Positions 1-10,240 of a DNA stretch of 64,000 bases are shown one piece after another. How positions within the stretch are numbered: the stretch's first letter is position 1; each line of letters starts with the position of its first letter. The position numbers were made by a program, and so were the translations under genes. A model generated the notes under the pieces. It searched no databases. It had not been told where the DNA came from and saw nothing but the letters and a program-made list of their open reading frames with translations. Origin of the DNA: Celeribacter baekdonensis B30 (lineage in GTDB: Bacteria > Pseudomonadota > Alphaproteobacteria > Rhodobacterales > Rhodobacteraceae); contig NZ_AMRK01000006.1 of NCBI RefSeq assembly GCF_000299875.1, positions 1 through 64,000 of the forward strand, written 5' to 3'.

Positions 1-974
1 ACACTAACGGCCATCTGACCCGAAGGATGTTCTAACACAATCTCCAAAGGTCCACGCTCAGGCACTGAACAGAGACCCTCGGCCACTGAGCCGGGCAGCA
101 AAAGGCAACTGGCAAGGCATTGTGCGCCGGTCACCGCCAAGGTCGGATGACAGCGTACGGGCATGAAATACCGCACTGACGCTTGTCCACCCTGCTGTGC
201 GGGCGCGATCAGGGCAAATTTGGGCGTGACGCTATCGGACACGTCTCCCATCCCCATCAGTGCCCCTGCCTGGACTCGTATTCTTTCGCGACGTGCCGTG
301 AAAACCATATTATCGTCAAGCTCTTGCGCCGTCTCATAGCCTGTGAGACCAAAGGTGTCGGCGCGTGCAATCACCACCGGCATCGCAACGTCAAGACAAG
401 TGACTGGAATCCCGTCGATCACATCAAGAGGCAGGCCTGTCGGCAACATCATGCCAGTGCCTGCGCCTACGGTTTCGCGAAACATCAATGAGACGGGGGC
501 CGCAGTGCCTGGAACACCGTCGATCGCAGCAGCGCCTTCATAGTGCATCTGCGCATTTGGCGTCTGGATCACAATGTCAATCAACGCCCCGGTATTAACT
601 GCGCGCACCCTCACCGGGGTTTCCCGCTGTTGCGCCGTTATCAATCCCATCTCAATGGCCGCTGGACCAACCCCCGCCAACATATTTCCGCAGGTTGGTT
701 TGAAATCGACACGCCGCTCCTCCACTGAAACCTGAGCAAAGAAATAGTCGATGTCGACATTGGGATCGTCTGACCGCGACAGCATTGCCACCTTCGTGGT
801 GACGGCCACACCACCGCCAATCCCATCAATGTTGTTGGGTTGCCCCGCGCCCATAACTGCGATTAAGACTTGGGCCAATTGCTTGCTGTTTTCGGGCAGG
901 TCCGCACGATTGAAAAAGGGCCCGCGCGACGTACCGCCACGATAAAACAGAAAAGGGAGGGGATGTTGTGACAT
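1..974 (-). CDS. PrpF-family / 4-oxalomesaconate tautomerase-like isomerase (C-terminus cut by window edge)
   Basis: The reading frame starts at ATG 974 behind an AGGAGAG ribosome site and stays open to the left edge, so the C-terminus is missing. The N-terminus reads SQHPLPFLFYRGGTSRG, the hallmark start of the PrpF/GalD fold, and a CGNILAGVGPAAIEMG stretch follows near residue 80, matching the family's CGN...GPFAIE block. Known members isomerise tricarboxylates: PrpF moves the double bond of 2-methyl-aconitate, and GalD tautomerises 4-oxalomesaconate. It is the last visible gene of the operon with three MmgE/PrpD genes, so a role in isomerising an unsaturated polycarboxylate made by that operon is likely. 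The exact substrate cannot be read from sequence. Confidence 0.85.
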   Translation of the reverse strand, partial: MSQHPLPFLFYRGGTSRGPFFNRADLPENSKQLAQVLIAVMGAGQPNNIDGIGGGVAVTTKVAMLSRSDDPNVDIDYFFAQVSVEERRVDFKPTCGNMLAGVGPAAIEMGLITAQQRETPVRVRAVNTGALIDIVIQTPNAQMHYEGAAAIDGVPGTAAPVSLMFRETVGAGTGMMLPTGLPLDVIDGIPVTCLDVAMPVVIARADTFGLTGYETAQELDDNMVFTARRERIRVQAGALMGMGDVSDSVTPKFALIAPAQQGGQASVRYFMPVRCHPTLAVTGAQCLASCLLLPGSVAEGLCSVPERGPLEIVLEHPSGQMAVS

Positions 975-1068
975 GGCAAAGCTCTCCTGTCAGGGCGTCA
1001 CTGGGGGCGCTCCGTTTGGTTCATGAAAGGGCTGGGGAATGGGCGCGGAGAGGCACCCCTTCGGGCGA

Positions 1069-1671
1069 TCAGGTTAGCGCATCGCGAATATGCAGCCGAT
1101 AAAGCGGATCTGTCTCAAGCGTTTCGCGATAGGCCAAAAGATGTGGCAGCTTCGGAAGGTTTGGCTCCTGCGCGCTCAAAAGCCCCAATCTATACACTGA
1201 GGGGGCCGCCGCGATGTCTGCCAGACTCAATGTGTCGCCTGCGATAAACGGGCTTTGGCCCAATTGCCAATCAAGCAGAGTAGCGGCCTCGATCACCGCA
1301 GCCAATTCGCCTTCGCCACCTGCCGCTCGCACTTTGCGCAGCCGAGTCAAAGGTGGCGTCAGTGACAGGGAAGTCCAGTCCATCCAGCCGTCTATTCGGG
1401 TCTGTTGCCTCTGATCTTCGGGCCACACGGTGTTGCGCTGTGTGCGTTTGGCAAGAGACCGCAGAATCGCGTTTGATTCCCATGCGACCAGCGCCCCATC
1501 GGTGATCACGGGAACCTTGCCAAACGGGGTGAGGCGTTCAAACGCAACAGTGTCCCGCGCGCCAGATCCGCGTCCCATAGGGATAAGATCAAAAGGCAGA
1601 TCAAGCAGATCGAGTAGCCAAAAAACTTTGGCGCAATTTGAGGAATCGCGGCGAGCGTATAAGGTGATCAT
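1069..1671 (-). CDS. Glutathione S-transferase-like protein
   Basis: The product has 200 residues, the normal length of a cytosolic GST. The N-terminal thioredoxin-like domain (about residues 1-80) starts MITLYARRDSSNCAKVFW, with the cis-proline motif VPVI near residue 55 and the WESNAIL glutathione-contact motif near 64. An all-helical domain with the usual SLADIAAAP N-capping motif follows. The chosen ATG at 1671 overlaps the upstream PrpD stop codon by one base (TGATG), which implies translational coupling. A longer frame reaching 1794 would run into that gene and is rejected. GSTs inside catabolic operons often act as thiol lyases, isomerases or detoxifiers, and here it sits beside PrpD and PrpF enzymes. 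Substrate unknown. Confidence 0.88.
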   Translation of the reverse strand: MITLYARRDSSNCAKVFWLLDLLDLPFDLIPMGRGSGARDTVAFERLTPFGKVPVITDGALVAWESNAILRSLAKRTQRNTVWPEDQRQQTRIDGWMDWTSLSLTPPLTRLRKVRAAGGEGELAAVIEAATLLDWQLGQSPFIAGDTLSLADIAAAPSVYRLGLLSAQEPNLPKLPHLLAYRETLETDPLYRLHIRDALT

Positions 1672-3038
1672 CAGCAGGCCTCCTTGGCGGAAACCCGTTG
1701 GAGGAGGTCTACGAGACTGTCCTGAGGTTGCAACGCAAGGCAGGCGGAAAAGGCCGCGCACGCACCTTGTTCGCCCAAAGTGCCTGCGGCACAATCGGTG
1801 AACTTCTCTTTCAGTTCTGTGTCACTCATTGGGTTGGTCGGGCCGCGGCCAAATCGGGTGGAGGCGTCGGCTTGTAAAATTGTCCCATCCGTCAAGGTCA
1901 CGGAGACTTGGCCAAAATAGGCGTCCTCCTTTTGATGTCCTGTCGAGGTGATCTTTGGCAAAACGGCGGCACATTCAGGGGTCAAAAAGCTGTCATCCGC
2001 AAAATCCCCAAGGCGCAACCGCCCTGCCGTCAATGCTTTGGCGGTGAGGAACTGCACTGAAAACTTCGCATCAAGACCGGACTTTGGGTCGGAGCGATTG
2101 GTATGCGCCAAACGGCGTTCGTGGGTCTGAGTGGCAATCGAAGCGATGCGCTCGGGTGCGAAAATGCCATGTTCGGATACCAAGGCCAGCGCGGCATCAA
2201 TGGCGGAATGGGCACTGCCGCAACAGGGGTGTTGTTTGATCGCAATGCCTGGATCAAGCAGTTCCAACGGCCCGTCCCAGCCCGTCAAAATCGCCTGGAT
2301 GTCATAGGTGCCCGCACCATTGAACAGGTTGAAAAAACCGTAATTATGTTCAAACGCTTCTGGATTTGCACTCATGCCCTGCTGTGTCAACAGGGCGGCC
2401 AAGACGCCGTTATGTGCCGCTTGCCCCACATGTATCGGTTTGACCGGGGTCCCAAAATTGGATTTTAATCCTGTGGCCATTGATGCCGCCATGGCCAAAG
2501 TATTGGCCATAGCGGCAGCGTCAAAGCCCAACATGCGGGCAGAGGCGGCTGCCGCGCCAAAGACCCCAAGCGTGGCGGTCGGGTGCCAGCCTTTTTCGTA
2601 GTGATGCGGCAAAAGTCCGCGGGCGAGACGGGTTTCGACCTCGACCCCCGTCACATAAGCCTCAATGGCCTGTCCCGCGGAGGCATCAAGTTGCTCTGAC
2701 AGGGCCAAAACTGCAGGCACGATTGGGGCCGACGGGTGCCCGCCCATCGTTGTCGAGCAATCGTCAAAATCCAACGCGTGCGCTGCCGTACCATTGACCA
2801 TCGCGGCATGAAGGACCGACGCCTTTGCGCCACCCGCTCCCCAAAGAGTGGCCTCTCCTACGGCTGATGTGATCTCAAGCGTTGCCTCAAGAGTGGTCAG
2901 ATATGGAACGGAGCGGCCGGCAAGGGCAACGCCAATCGTATCTGCGACAGCGCGGCGCGCGATGTGAAGGGCCGCATCAGGGAGCGTGTCGAGCCGGATC
3001 GACAGGGCGCATTCGGAAAGGTGTTTTGCGAAACTCAT
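1671..3038 (-). CDS. MmgE/PrpD family protein, paralogue 1 of 3
   Basis: The product has 455 residues, typical for the family. This family includes 2-methylcitrate dehydratase, cis-aconitate decarboxylase and iminodisuccinate epimerase. The catalytic landmarks are present: ALDFDD at about 88-93, GHPS with His101, KGWHPT with His152, the KPIH motif with Lys200, and IKQHPCC with Lys268. ATG 3038 has a GAGGAAAA ribosome site eight bases upstream; an in-frame start further upstream (3098) would lie inside the neighbouring gene. It is one of three consecutive family members in one operon with an amino-acid transporter, GST and PrpF. All key residues are intact, so it is probably active as an epimerase, dehydratase or decarboxylase of an acidic substrate. 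Which of these is not decidable from sequence. Confidence 0.9.
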   Translation of the reverse strand: MSFAKHLSECALSIRLDTLPDAALHIARRAVADTIGVALAGRSVPYLTTLEATLEITSAVGEATLWGAGGAKASVLHAAMVNGTAAHALDFDDCSTTMGGHPSAPIVPAVLALSEQLDASAGQAIEAYVTGVEVETRLARGLLPHHYEKGWHPTATLGVFGAAAASARMLGFDAAAMANTLAMAASMATGLKSNFGTPVKPIHVGQAAHNGVLAALLTQQGMSANPEAFEHNYGFFNLFNGAGTYDIQAILTGWDGPLELLDPGIAIKQHPCCGSAHSAIDAALALVSEHGIFAPERIASIATQTHERRLAHTNRSDPKSGLDAKFSVQFLTAKALTAGRLRLGDFADDSFLTPECAAVLPKITSTGHQKEDAYFGQVSVTLTDGTILQADASTRFGRGPTNPMSDTELKEKFTDCAAGTLGEQGACAAFSACLALQPQDSLVDLLQRVSAKEAC

Positions 3039-3054
3039 AGTGTTTTCCTCTGAT

Positions 3055-4410
3055 CTACAGCGTGGCGGAGGCGATGGTGGTTGTGAGCTGTGCCACATCG
3101 GGCAACGAGTCGAGGCGCATCAGCATGTCAAACACCTCCGCAGTTCCTGCATCGCTCAGACTGCGGCTGGCGCAGTCGCGAAATTTGGCCTCAAGCATTT
3201 CCTGTGGCAGTGGGGATTCTGGTCCGCGCCCCAGGGGAACGTCGACGAACGCGCGAACTGTGCTGCCATTCTTGAGACGTACCTGCACCTCGGCACCATA
3301 ATCGGAAAACTCGGGGTCGGTTTCTTCCATTCGAATAAGCTCCATCACCCGAGTGACCTCGGGATCGTGCAAGGCGCTCTCTTCGAAATGCTCAAGTTGC
3401 ACTGCACCGTTCACCAACCCCCGCGCGACAGCATAAGGCAGGCTGAATTTGGCATTCAAAGCACTGGTTGCCGGATTGCGCACATGCGGCAAAAGTCGGC
3501 GCGGGTGCATCCGGACCACGACATCCGCGATCTGTGTGCTGTCGCTCAAAGGGCCATTGTGCAGTGCGATCACCGCATCAATCGCCGCGTGAACACTGTA
3601 CACACAGGGGTATTTTTTGATCGAAATGCCAGGGCTCATCAGATCAAGCGGCGCGCCCCATCCGGTCAGCATCCGCTCAATTTCGTAATGGCCTTTGCCG
3701 TTGAAGACCTCCAAAAAACCCTGAGGATGTTCCATTACGGTGGGGGAGGCGTTGACACCGTCTGCGGCCATCAAGGCGGCAAAAAGACCATTTCGCGCAG
3801 ACAGCCCTGCGTGAAGGGGTTTGGTGTCTGTGCCAAAATTGGCTTTGATGCCGGATGCCAAAGAGGCGGCCATGGAAATCGCATGGGCCATTTTTTTGGT
3901 GTCAAGTTTCAACAAAATGCCCGCCGAAACCACGGCGCCAAAAATCCCAAGCGTGGCGGTTGGATGCCACCCTTTTTCGTAATGGGCAAAGTTTACGCCC
4001 CGCGCAAAACGGGTCGCGGCTTCGACGCCAATCACATAAGCGTCGAGCAACTCTCGCCCGGTGGTCCCCATGGTTTCTGCCAGTGGAAGAATGGCCGGGA
4101 TGATGATGACGGTCGGATGCCCTGAAAGCGATTTGCTGGTGTCGTCGTAGTCAAGTGCATGACCGGAGACACCATTCACAAAGGCCGCATCAAGGCGACT
4201 CAACCGCTCATGACGACCCAATACATGGCAGGGTCCAGTGCCATGAACGCCGGTCAAAAGCGCGGAGTGTGTGGTTTGGCTTTGGGCGCCCAACAAAGCG
4301 CAACCGATCATGTCGGCAATCGCCACACGGGCAAAACCCAAAGCCTCTGGGTCGAAATGTTCGGGATCAAGCGCTTGCGCGCGCGTGGCAAGCTCAAAAG
4401 ACAAAGACAT
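3055..4410 (-). CDS. MmgE/PrpD family protein, paralogue 2 of 3
   Basis: The product has 451 residues and starts at ATG 4410 with a strong GGAGG site. The family landmarks are ALDYDD (85-90), GHPT (His98), KGWHPT (His149), TKPLH (Lys197) and IKKYPC (Lys265). It differs from its two neighbours in having Tyr in LDYDD, Thr rather than Cys after it, and Val where the others have a second Cys after IKxxPC. It resembles the flanking paralogues throughout but is clearly diverged from both, so this looks like an old triplication with specialisation rather than a recent duplicate. It lies 16 bases from paralogue 1 and 16 from paralogue 3 in the same operon. Function is inferred only at family level. 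Confidence 0.9.
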   Translation of the reverse strand: MSLSFELATRAQALDPEHFDPEALGFARVAIADMIGCALLGAQSQTTHSALLTGVHGTGPCHVLGRHERLSRLDAAFVNGVSGHALDYDDTSKSLSGHPTVIIIPAILPLAETMGTTGRELLDAYVIGVEAATRFARGVNFAHYEKGWHPTATLGIFGAVVSAGILLKLDTKKMAHAISMAASLASGIKANFGTDTKPLHAGLSARNGLFAALMAADGVNASPTVMEHPQGFLEVFNGKGHYEIERMLTGWGAPLDLMSPGISIKKYPCVYSVHAAIDAVIALHNGPLSDSTQIADVVVRMHPRRLLPHVRNPATSALNAKFSLPYAVARGLVNGAVQLEHFEESALHDPEVTRVMELIRMEETDPEFSDYGAEVQVRLKNGSTVRAFVDVPLGRGPESPLPQEMLEAKFRDCASRSLSDAGTAEVFDMLMRLDSLPDVAQLTTTIASATL

Positions 4411-4425
4411 GGTTTCCTCCGGTCT

Positions 4426-5766
4426 TTATTTGGGGGGCGGGGGGCATATCGCAGCGGTGATCGGCGCGAGCGAGGGGAAGGTTTCAAGCTGCATCAAGGC
4501 GTCAAACAGCGCGGTGCTTTGATCCGAGGGCGGGACGCAATCGTGGAATTTTGCGCGGACCTGTGATTGGGTCATCGGATTGGACGGGTCGCGTCCCATG
4601 GCCACGGTCGCCTCTGCGGACAAATGCCGCCCATCCGCGAGCCAGACATGAACAAGTCCCATCGAAAGCCCCTCCTCGTGCGGGACCAAAGCGACCTTGG
4701 CGGCCAAAGCGACCACAGTTGGGTCAAGCACCCGTTCTGGATGAAAATCATCCAAGCCGACGGTGCCGTCGATCAGGGCACGGGCTGTGAGGTGCTGGGT
4801 TGAAAACTTGGCATCCAACCCGTCTTTTGGCATTGGGCGATCAATGTTTTTGAGCCGTTTGTGATGGAGCGCCACCTCAATGCGCTCAATCTGAGCGGTC
4901 TTGATGTCACCGCGCAGCTGAGCGGCGGCATCGATCGCGCAGTGAATAAACGCACAACACGGATATTGCTTGATCGCGATCCCAGGCGACAAAAGTGCAA
5001 AGTCTTTGCCCCAGCCGTCCAATGCGGGGCCCGGATCAACATCAAAGCTGTCACCAAAGGCTCGTAAAAAACCGAATTTATGTTCAAGCGCACTCAGGCG
5101 CGCGGTGTAGCCCGCTTCGGCCAACAAAGCCGCCTGAACACCATTGCGATTGGCCTGTCCGGCGTGAAACGGTTTGGTCATTGTGCCGGAATTGGCCCGA
5201 AGCCCCGCCGCAGAAGAGGCTGCTATCGACATGGCGGTGGCGGTATGTTCCGGCGATAAACGCATGAGATGTGCGGCGGCCACTGCAGCCCCGATCACGC
5301 CAAAGGTCACCGTCGGATGCCAGCCACGTTCCGCATGGGCAGGATTGGCGATCCGCGCGAGGCGAATTTCGGCCTCCACCCCGGCGACATAGGCGGTCAG
5401 GACCTGTGCACCGGAGGCGTTGCGTGCTTCGGCCAGTGCAAAAAGGCCGGGGACAATGGACACGGACGGATGGCCGTCCATCTCCAAATTGCAATCATCA
5501 AAATCCAATGCATGAGCAGCAATGCCATTGATTTGTGCGGCATCCAAAGGATGCAGCCTGTGCCCGGTTCCAAACACCAGGGAGGGGCCGGGGCTTGCGG
5601 GCAAAACGCCCACAGCCAGTCGCACCGCAGGTTCATTGACCCCGGCCAAAGCGCAGGCCAGCGTGTCCGTGATGGCGCGTTTGGCCCAGTGCTGAGCAGG
5701 GTCAGAGAGGTCACACAATCTGAGCCCTGACGCGAGGCGCGCAAGGTCGAGTGTCAAAGCGGACAC
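4426..5766 (-). CDS. MmgE/PrpD family protein, paralogue 3 of 3
   Basis: The product has 446 residues and starts with GTG at 5766, eight bases after AAGGAG; no ATG lies nearby. The family landmarks are ALDFDDC (87-92), GHPS (His99), RGWHPT (His150), TKPFH (Lys198) and IKQYPCC (Lys266). It is the first enzyme gene after the transporter genes, 81 bases downstream of aapP. It shares the FDDC and PCC features with paralogue 1, which suggests that these two are the closest pair. The N-terminal all-helical domain and C-terminal alpha/beta lid of the family are both present at full length. Its reaction is unknown. Confidence 0.9.
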   Translation of the reverse strand: MSALTLDLARLASGLRLCDLSDPAQHWAKRAITDTLACALAGVNEPAVRLAVGVLPASPGPSLVFGTGHRLHPLDAAQINGIAAHALDFDDCNLEMDGHPSVSIVPGLFALAEARNASGAQVLTAYVAGVEAEIRLARIANPAHAERGWHPTVTFGVIGAAVAAAHLMRLSPEHTATAMSIAASSAAGLRANSGTMTKPFHAGQANRNGVQAALLAEAGYTARLSALEHKFGFLRAFGDSFDVDPGPALDGWGKDFALLSPGIAIKQYPCCAFIHCAIDAAAQLRGDIKTAQIERIEVALHHKRLKNIDRPMPKDGLDAKFSTQHLTARALIDGTVGLDDFHPERVLDPTVVALAAKVALVPHEEGLSMGLVHVWLADGRHLSAEATVAMGRDPSNPMTQSQVRAKFHDCVPPSDQSTALFDALMQLETFPSLAPITAAICPPPPK

Positions 5767-5847
5767 GAGGGATCTCCTTTAGCCAAGAGAGTATGTGGGT
5801 TGTAAAAATGTGGGGCGGATCAGGGGAGAACCCGCCCTGGGGAGGCC

Positions 5848-6663
<816 letters not shown>

Positions 6664-6686
6664 GAGTATCTCCTATCCGGGCACAG

Positions 6687-7811
6687 TCAGATGCGACCCG
6701 AGTTGATCCATTTTTCGACTTGGCGTGCATAGAGGGAGAGCGCGTAGCCAAAAAAGAGATAGACAGCGGCGACGAATAGATAGGCTTCGATATAATAGCG
6801 GCGCCATAGTGGGTCCTGCATCACGGCAGTGGTCGCCGTCAGAATGTCAAAAAGCCCGATGATGATCACGAAAGACGTGTTTTTCATGGCCGCGATGATG
6901 TGGTTGGTGATCGCCGGAAGGCTGATACGCAGCGCTTGCGGCAAAATGATTTTGCGGGTGGTTTGCCAATAGCTCATGTTGAGCGATGCCGCTGCTTCAT
7001 ATTGGCCAGTGGGAATGGCCTGTAGCCCGCCGCGGATCACCTCCGCCTGATAGCAGGCAAAGAAGATCGCAATGCCCACTGTGATCCGCAACAGCTTATT
7101 GACCTCAACCCCAGCCGGTAGGAACAACGGAAACACGTTGACCGCGACAAAGAGGATGGTGATGAGCGGCACGCCACGGAGCGCCTCGATGAAAACCACG
7201 GAGACGCCGCGCGCCACAGGCATCGGCGAACGCCGCCCCAAAGCGAGCACAACGGCAACGGGCATCCCAATCAGAACCGTTCCGGAAAACAAAATCATCG
7301 TCAGCGGCAGCCCGCCCCACTCAGACGTCGGAACGTAAACGAGACCCAACACGCCGCCGAACATCAGGATGCCAATCGAGGTCACGGAAAGAATCCACAG
7401 TGGGATGAGGATTTTAAAGTTCCAAAGCTTTGGCATCAACGACGCCACGATCGTGGAGAGATAGACCACCATCATAATCACCAGACGCCAATGTTCGTCA
7501 TAGGGATAAAGCCCAAAGAGCATCGGGCGGTGTTTTTCCACGATCACGGCCCAACAGGCCCCCGCCGCCGCGCGGCAGACGTCCGGGTCAGGGGTGTAGA
7601 ATACGGCGTCAATCACTCCCCATTTTAACACAAACCAGGCAAAGCGAAGCAGGAGCGCCGCAACGACAAGCGTCATGAGGCTTTGCCAAAGGGAGGTGAA
7701 CAGGTGTTTTTGCACCCATTTGGCAAAGGGTACTTTTGCATTCGGATCGAATTGCATCACGGGTTCAAGGGGGGTGGCCATTTTCGGCGCGTGTTGAGAC
7801 TGTGTTGTCAT
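6687..7811 (-). CDS. aapM: General L-amino-acid ABC transporter permease, AapM type
   Basis: An inner-membrane permease of 374 residues with an N-terminal cytoplasmic segment, about eight hydrophobic segments and the HAAT-family permease loop near the C-terminus (EAAASLNMSYWQTTRKIILPQALRISLPAITN). That loop contacts the ATPase. The periplasmic insertion containing YDEHWRLVIM after the first membrane segments is typical of AapM and BztC rather than of HisM-like short permeases. The ATG at 7811 has GGAG upstream, and the gene begins 4 bases after the aapQ stop. It pairs with AapQ to form the channel. Confidence 0.93.
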   Translation of the reverse strand: MTTQSQHAPKMATPLEPVMQFDPNAKVPFAKWVQKHLFTSLWQSLMTLVVAALLLRFAWFVLKWGVIDAVFYTPDPDVCRAAAGACWAVIVEKHRPMLFGLYPYDEHWRLVIMMVVYLSTIVASLMPKLWNFKILIPLWILSVTSIGILMFGGVLGLVYVPTSEWGGLPLTMILFSGTVLIGMPVAVVLALGRRSPMPVARGVSVVFIEALRGVPLITILFVAVNVFPLFLPAGVEVNKLLRITVGIAIFFACYQAEVIRGGLQAIPTGQYEAAASLNMSYWQTTRKIILPQALRISLPAITNHIIAAMKNTSFVIIIGLFDILTATTAVMQDPLWRRYYIEAYLFVAAVYLFFGYALSLYARQVEKWINSGRI

Positions 7812-7814
7812 CTT

Positions 7815-9014
7815 TTAACGCTCCTTGATCGCCACGAGGCGGTTGTAAAAGTTCATAAAGGTGGATGTGATCAGGCTGATGGTCAGATAGACGAGCATCA
7901 TTACGGCAATCGCTTCAACGGCCTGCCCCGTTTGGTTCATAACTGTATTGCCGATATTGACGAGATCAGGATACCCGACCACCACCGCAATCGAGCTGTT
8001 TTTGATCAGACTCACGTATTGGCTGGTCAAAGGCGGAACGATGACACGCAAGGCCTGCGGCAGTACGACATAGCGCGTCACAAACCATGGACGAAAGCCC
8101 ATCGAACGGGCCGCTTCGATCTGTCCCTTTGGCGTGGCCTGAAGACCGGCACGCACGATTTCTGCGATAAACCCAGAGGCATAGAGTGCGATCCCGATCA
8201 AAAGGGCGGTAAACTCCGGCGAGATGGTGACGCCGCCTTGAAAGTTAAAGCCTTTTTGCACAGGATAGCTAATGGCAGTGGGCGCGCCGCCAAACAGCCA
8301 AGCCAGAACCGGAAGCCCGATAACAAGTCCGATAGAGGGCCAGAGCATATTTACGTATGTTCCGGTACTTTCACGATGGCGTCTGGCCCAAATCGACCCG
8401 AGAATGGCCAAGACGATACCAGCCACAAGTGCAATTCCCATCGTAGAATGGATCGGATGCGTTGCGGGCACAGCAAAGGTCAGACCACGATTGGTGAGAA
8501 AGCCGACGCCATACACCTCAACCGCATTGCGCGCATTTGGCAGGTTGCGCAACAGCACCGACCAAAAGATTACCTGCAGGATCACCGGGATATTACGAAC
8601 GATTTCAACATATCCTGTCGCCACTTTGGACAGCAACCAGTTGCTTGAGATCCGCGAAATCCCGACGGTGAACCCGATAAGGGTCGCCAAAAAGATTCCG
8701 GCTGCGGAGACCGACAGAGTGTTCAGCAGCCCGACAACAAAGGCGCGGCCATAGCTATCGCGCGCGCTGTATGTGATCATCTTTTCGCCAATGTCGAATT
8801 GCGACGTTTGTTCCAGAAATCCAAATCCCGTCGCGATATTTTGCGCCCGCAGGTTTTCGACAACATTTTGGTAAAGAAAGAGACCGATAAAGATAACGAC
8901 TGCCGCCATGACCACTTGGGTCACAGCCGTTCGAAAACTCTTACTGTAGAGAAGAGTACTGAGCGTCTGGCGCGGTTTGGCCCCGCGCTGATCACTCCCA
9001 TCAATATGTGTCAC
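7815..9014 (-). CDS. aapQ: General L-amino-acid ABC transporter permease, AapQ type
   Basis: The second membrane subunit, about 399 residues, carrying the family block NLRAQNIATGFGFLEQTSQF in the first periplasmic loop and the EAA loop IEAARSMGFRPWFVTRYVVLPQALRVIVPP. I place the start at GTG 9014 because GGGAG sits six bases before it; an in-frame ATG at 9044 gives ten extra residues but has only a weak GAAG. The N-terminus then begins about 20 residues before the first membrane segment, as in other AapQ proteins. It lies between aapJ and aapM in the usual J-Q-M-P order. Confidence 0.92.
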   Translation of the reverse strand: MTHIDGSDQRGAKPRQTLSTLLYSKSFRTAVTQVVMAAVVIFIGLFLYQNVVENLRAQNIATGFGFLEQTSQFDIGEKMITYSARDSYGRAFVVGLLNTLSVSAAGIFLATLIGFTVGISRISSNWLLSKVATGYVEIVRNIPVILQVIFWSVLLRNLPNARNAVEVYGVGFLTNRGLTFAVPATHPIHSTMGIALVAGIVLAILGSIWARRHRESTGTYVNMLWPSIGLVIGLPVLAWLFGGAPTAISYPVQKGFNFQGGVTISPEFTALLIGIALYASGFIAEIVRAGLQATPKGQIEAARSMGFRPWFVTRYVVLPQALRVIVPPLTSQYVSLIKNSSIAVVVGYPDLVNIGNTVMNQTGQAVEAIAVMMLVYLTISLITSTFMNFYNRLVAIKER

Positions 9015-9107
9015 TGATTGCTCCCGTGAGGTTTTGGATATCATGCTTCATACGGCTGTCGCCGGACTTCAAAACGTCACAGCCGGGCGACAGCTCCCGC
9101 AAGCGGG

Positions 9108-10142
9108 TTACTTGATTGGGAAACCGTAAAGCAGACCTCCATCGACCCAAAGAGTGTTCAGGTCGCGATCCAATTCCACCGGGCTGCCCGGGCCAAAATG
9201 GCGCGCATAGATTTCTGCATAATTTCCGACTTGGGTGATGACGTTATAGGCCCAATCCTCACTCACACCGAGCTTGGAGCCATAGTCGCCCGTGACCCCC
9301 AAAAGCGATTGAATATCCACGTTGTCAGAAGATTTCATGTCGCCAGCATTCTCAGAAGTGACGCCCAACTCTTCGGCGTTAAACGTGGCATAGGTCACCC
9401 ATTTCACCAAATCGTACCACTGGTCGTCGCCTTGGCGTACAGCCGCGGCCAGCGGTTCTTTGGAAAAGATGCCGGGCAAAAGCACATGTTCTGCCGGGTT
9501 TTCGGTGTCATAGGCGCGCACACCTGGAAGAGCGGCCTTGTCTTTGGTCAAGGCGTCACATCGTCCGGTGACATAGGCATCGACAAGCTGTTTGTTGTTT
9601 TCGATCACAACAGGTGTGTAGTCCATGCCGCGGGTCGCAAAAATTTGCGCCACATTGCGTTCTGTGGTTGAGCCGGGGGCAACACAAATGGTGGCCCCAT
9701 CCAGATCTTCGACCGTTTTCACGCCAGAGTCGGCATGCACAAGAAAACCTGTACCAGTGTAGAAAATCGGTGGCGCGAAGTTCAGGCCAAGTGCCGTATC
9801 ACGCCCCAGCGTTGCAGTCACATTGCGCACCAAGACATCGACCTCGCCAGACTGAATGGCAGGAAAACGTTGTTGCGATGACAGGGCGACAAACCGCACT
9901 TTGTCCGCATCGCCAAAAACCGCGGCGGCAATAGCGTGGCAGTAATCCACTTCAAAGCCATCCCAATGCCCTTTGCTGTTTGGCGCAGCAAAGCCGTGAC
10001 GTGCCGGATGCACGCCGCACAGCACTTCACCACGCTCTTTGACGCTTGCAAGCGTATCGCCCGAATCAGCAAAGCCAGCGCTCCCCAAAGTGGCAAGGCC
10101 GATGGCGCACAACGCGGTTTTCAGTTTGAAATCTTTGTTCAT
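9108..10142 (-). CDS. aapJ: General L-amino-acid ABC transporter periplasmic binding protein, AapJ/BztA type
   Basis: The product has 344 residues with a cleavable signal peptide (about 1-25, ending GSAGFADS). The following DTLASVKERGEVLCGV and GFAAPNSKGHWDGFEVDYCHAIAAAVFGD blocks are diagnostic of AapJ/BztA. It binds amino acids in the periplasm for AapQM-P. ATG 10142 follows GAGGAC. It is the first gene of the nine-gene operon and is transcribed divergently from the PLP lyase gene. Because this transporter type has a broad range, it does not by itself identify the substrate, but its promoter is shared with the lyase. Confidence 0.93.
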   Translation of the reverse strand: MNKDFKLKTALCAIGLATLGSAGFADSGDTLASVKERGEVLCGVHPARHGFAAPNSKGHWDGFEVDYCHAIAAAVFGDADKVRFVALSSQQRFPAIQSGEVDVLVRNVTATLGRDTALGLNFAPPIFYTGTGFLVHADSGVKTVEDLDGATICVAPGSTTERNVAQIFATRGMDYTPVVIENNKQLVDAYVTGRCDALTKDKAALPGVRAYDTENPAEHVLLPGIFSKEPLAAAVRQGDDQWYDLVKWVTYATFNAEELGVTSENAGDMKSSDNVDIQSLLGVTGDYGSKLGVSEDWAYNVITQVGNYAEIYARHFGPGSPVELDRDLNTLWVDGGLLYGFPIK

Positions 10143-10211
10143 TTTTAGTCCTCATCTGTTGGGTCTTTGGCGTTCTTGGGTCCGTTCGCACTGACGGATT
10201 TAGTCATGTCG

Positions 10212-10240
10212 TTGACGCCTTCTGATTCTGTGTATACAAA
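10212..10240 (+). promoter_or_regulatory. Likely promoter and GntR operator (TGTATACA) for the PLP lyase gene
   Basis: The divergent aapJ/lyase spacer contains a perfect palindrome TGTATACA at 10231-10238. TTGACG at 10212-10217 is a good -35 match, and a -10-like TATACAAAT overlaps the palindrome (spacing 15-17 bases depending on register). The same 8-mer lies upstream of the linked gntR. FCD-type GntR proteins commonly bind palindromes of the GTATAC class, so this is a reasoned operator call that needs a binding test. Confidence 0.55.

Noticed and set aside
1672-1794. Extended N-terminus of the GST-like protein
   Set aside because: The added residues are the antisense-frame read of the PrpD C-terminus; GST homology begins exactly at ATG 1671.
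2986-4125. 379-codon plus-strand frame across two PrpD genes
   Set aside because: Antisense of conserved PrpD sequence; composition typical of shadows.
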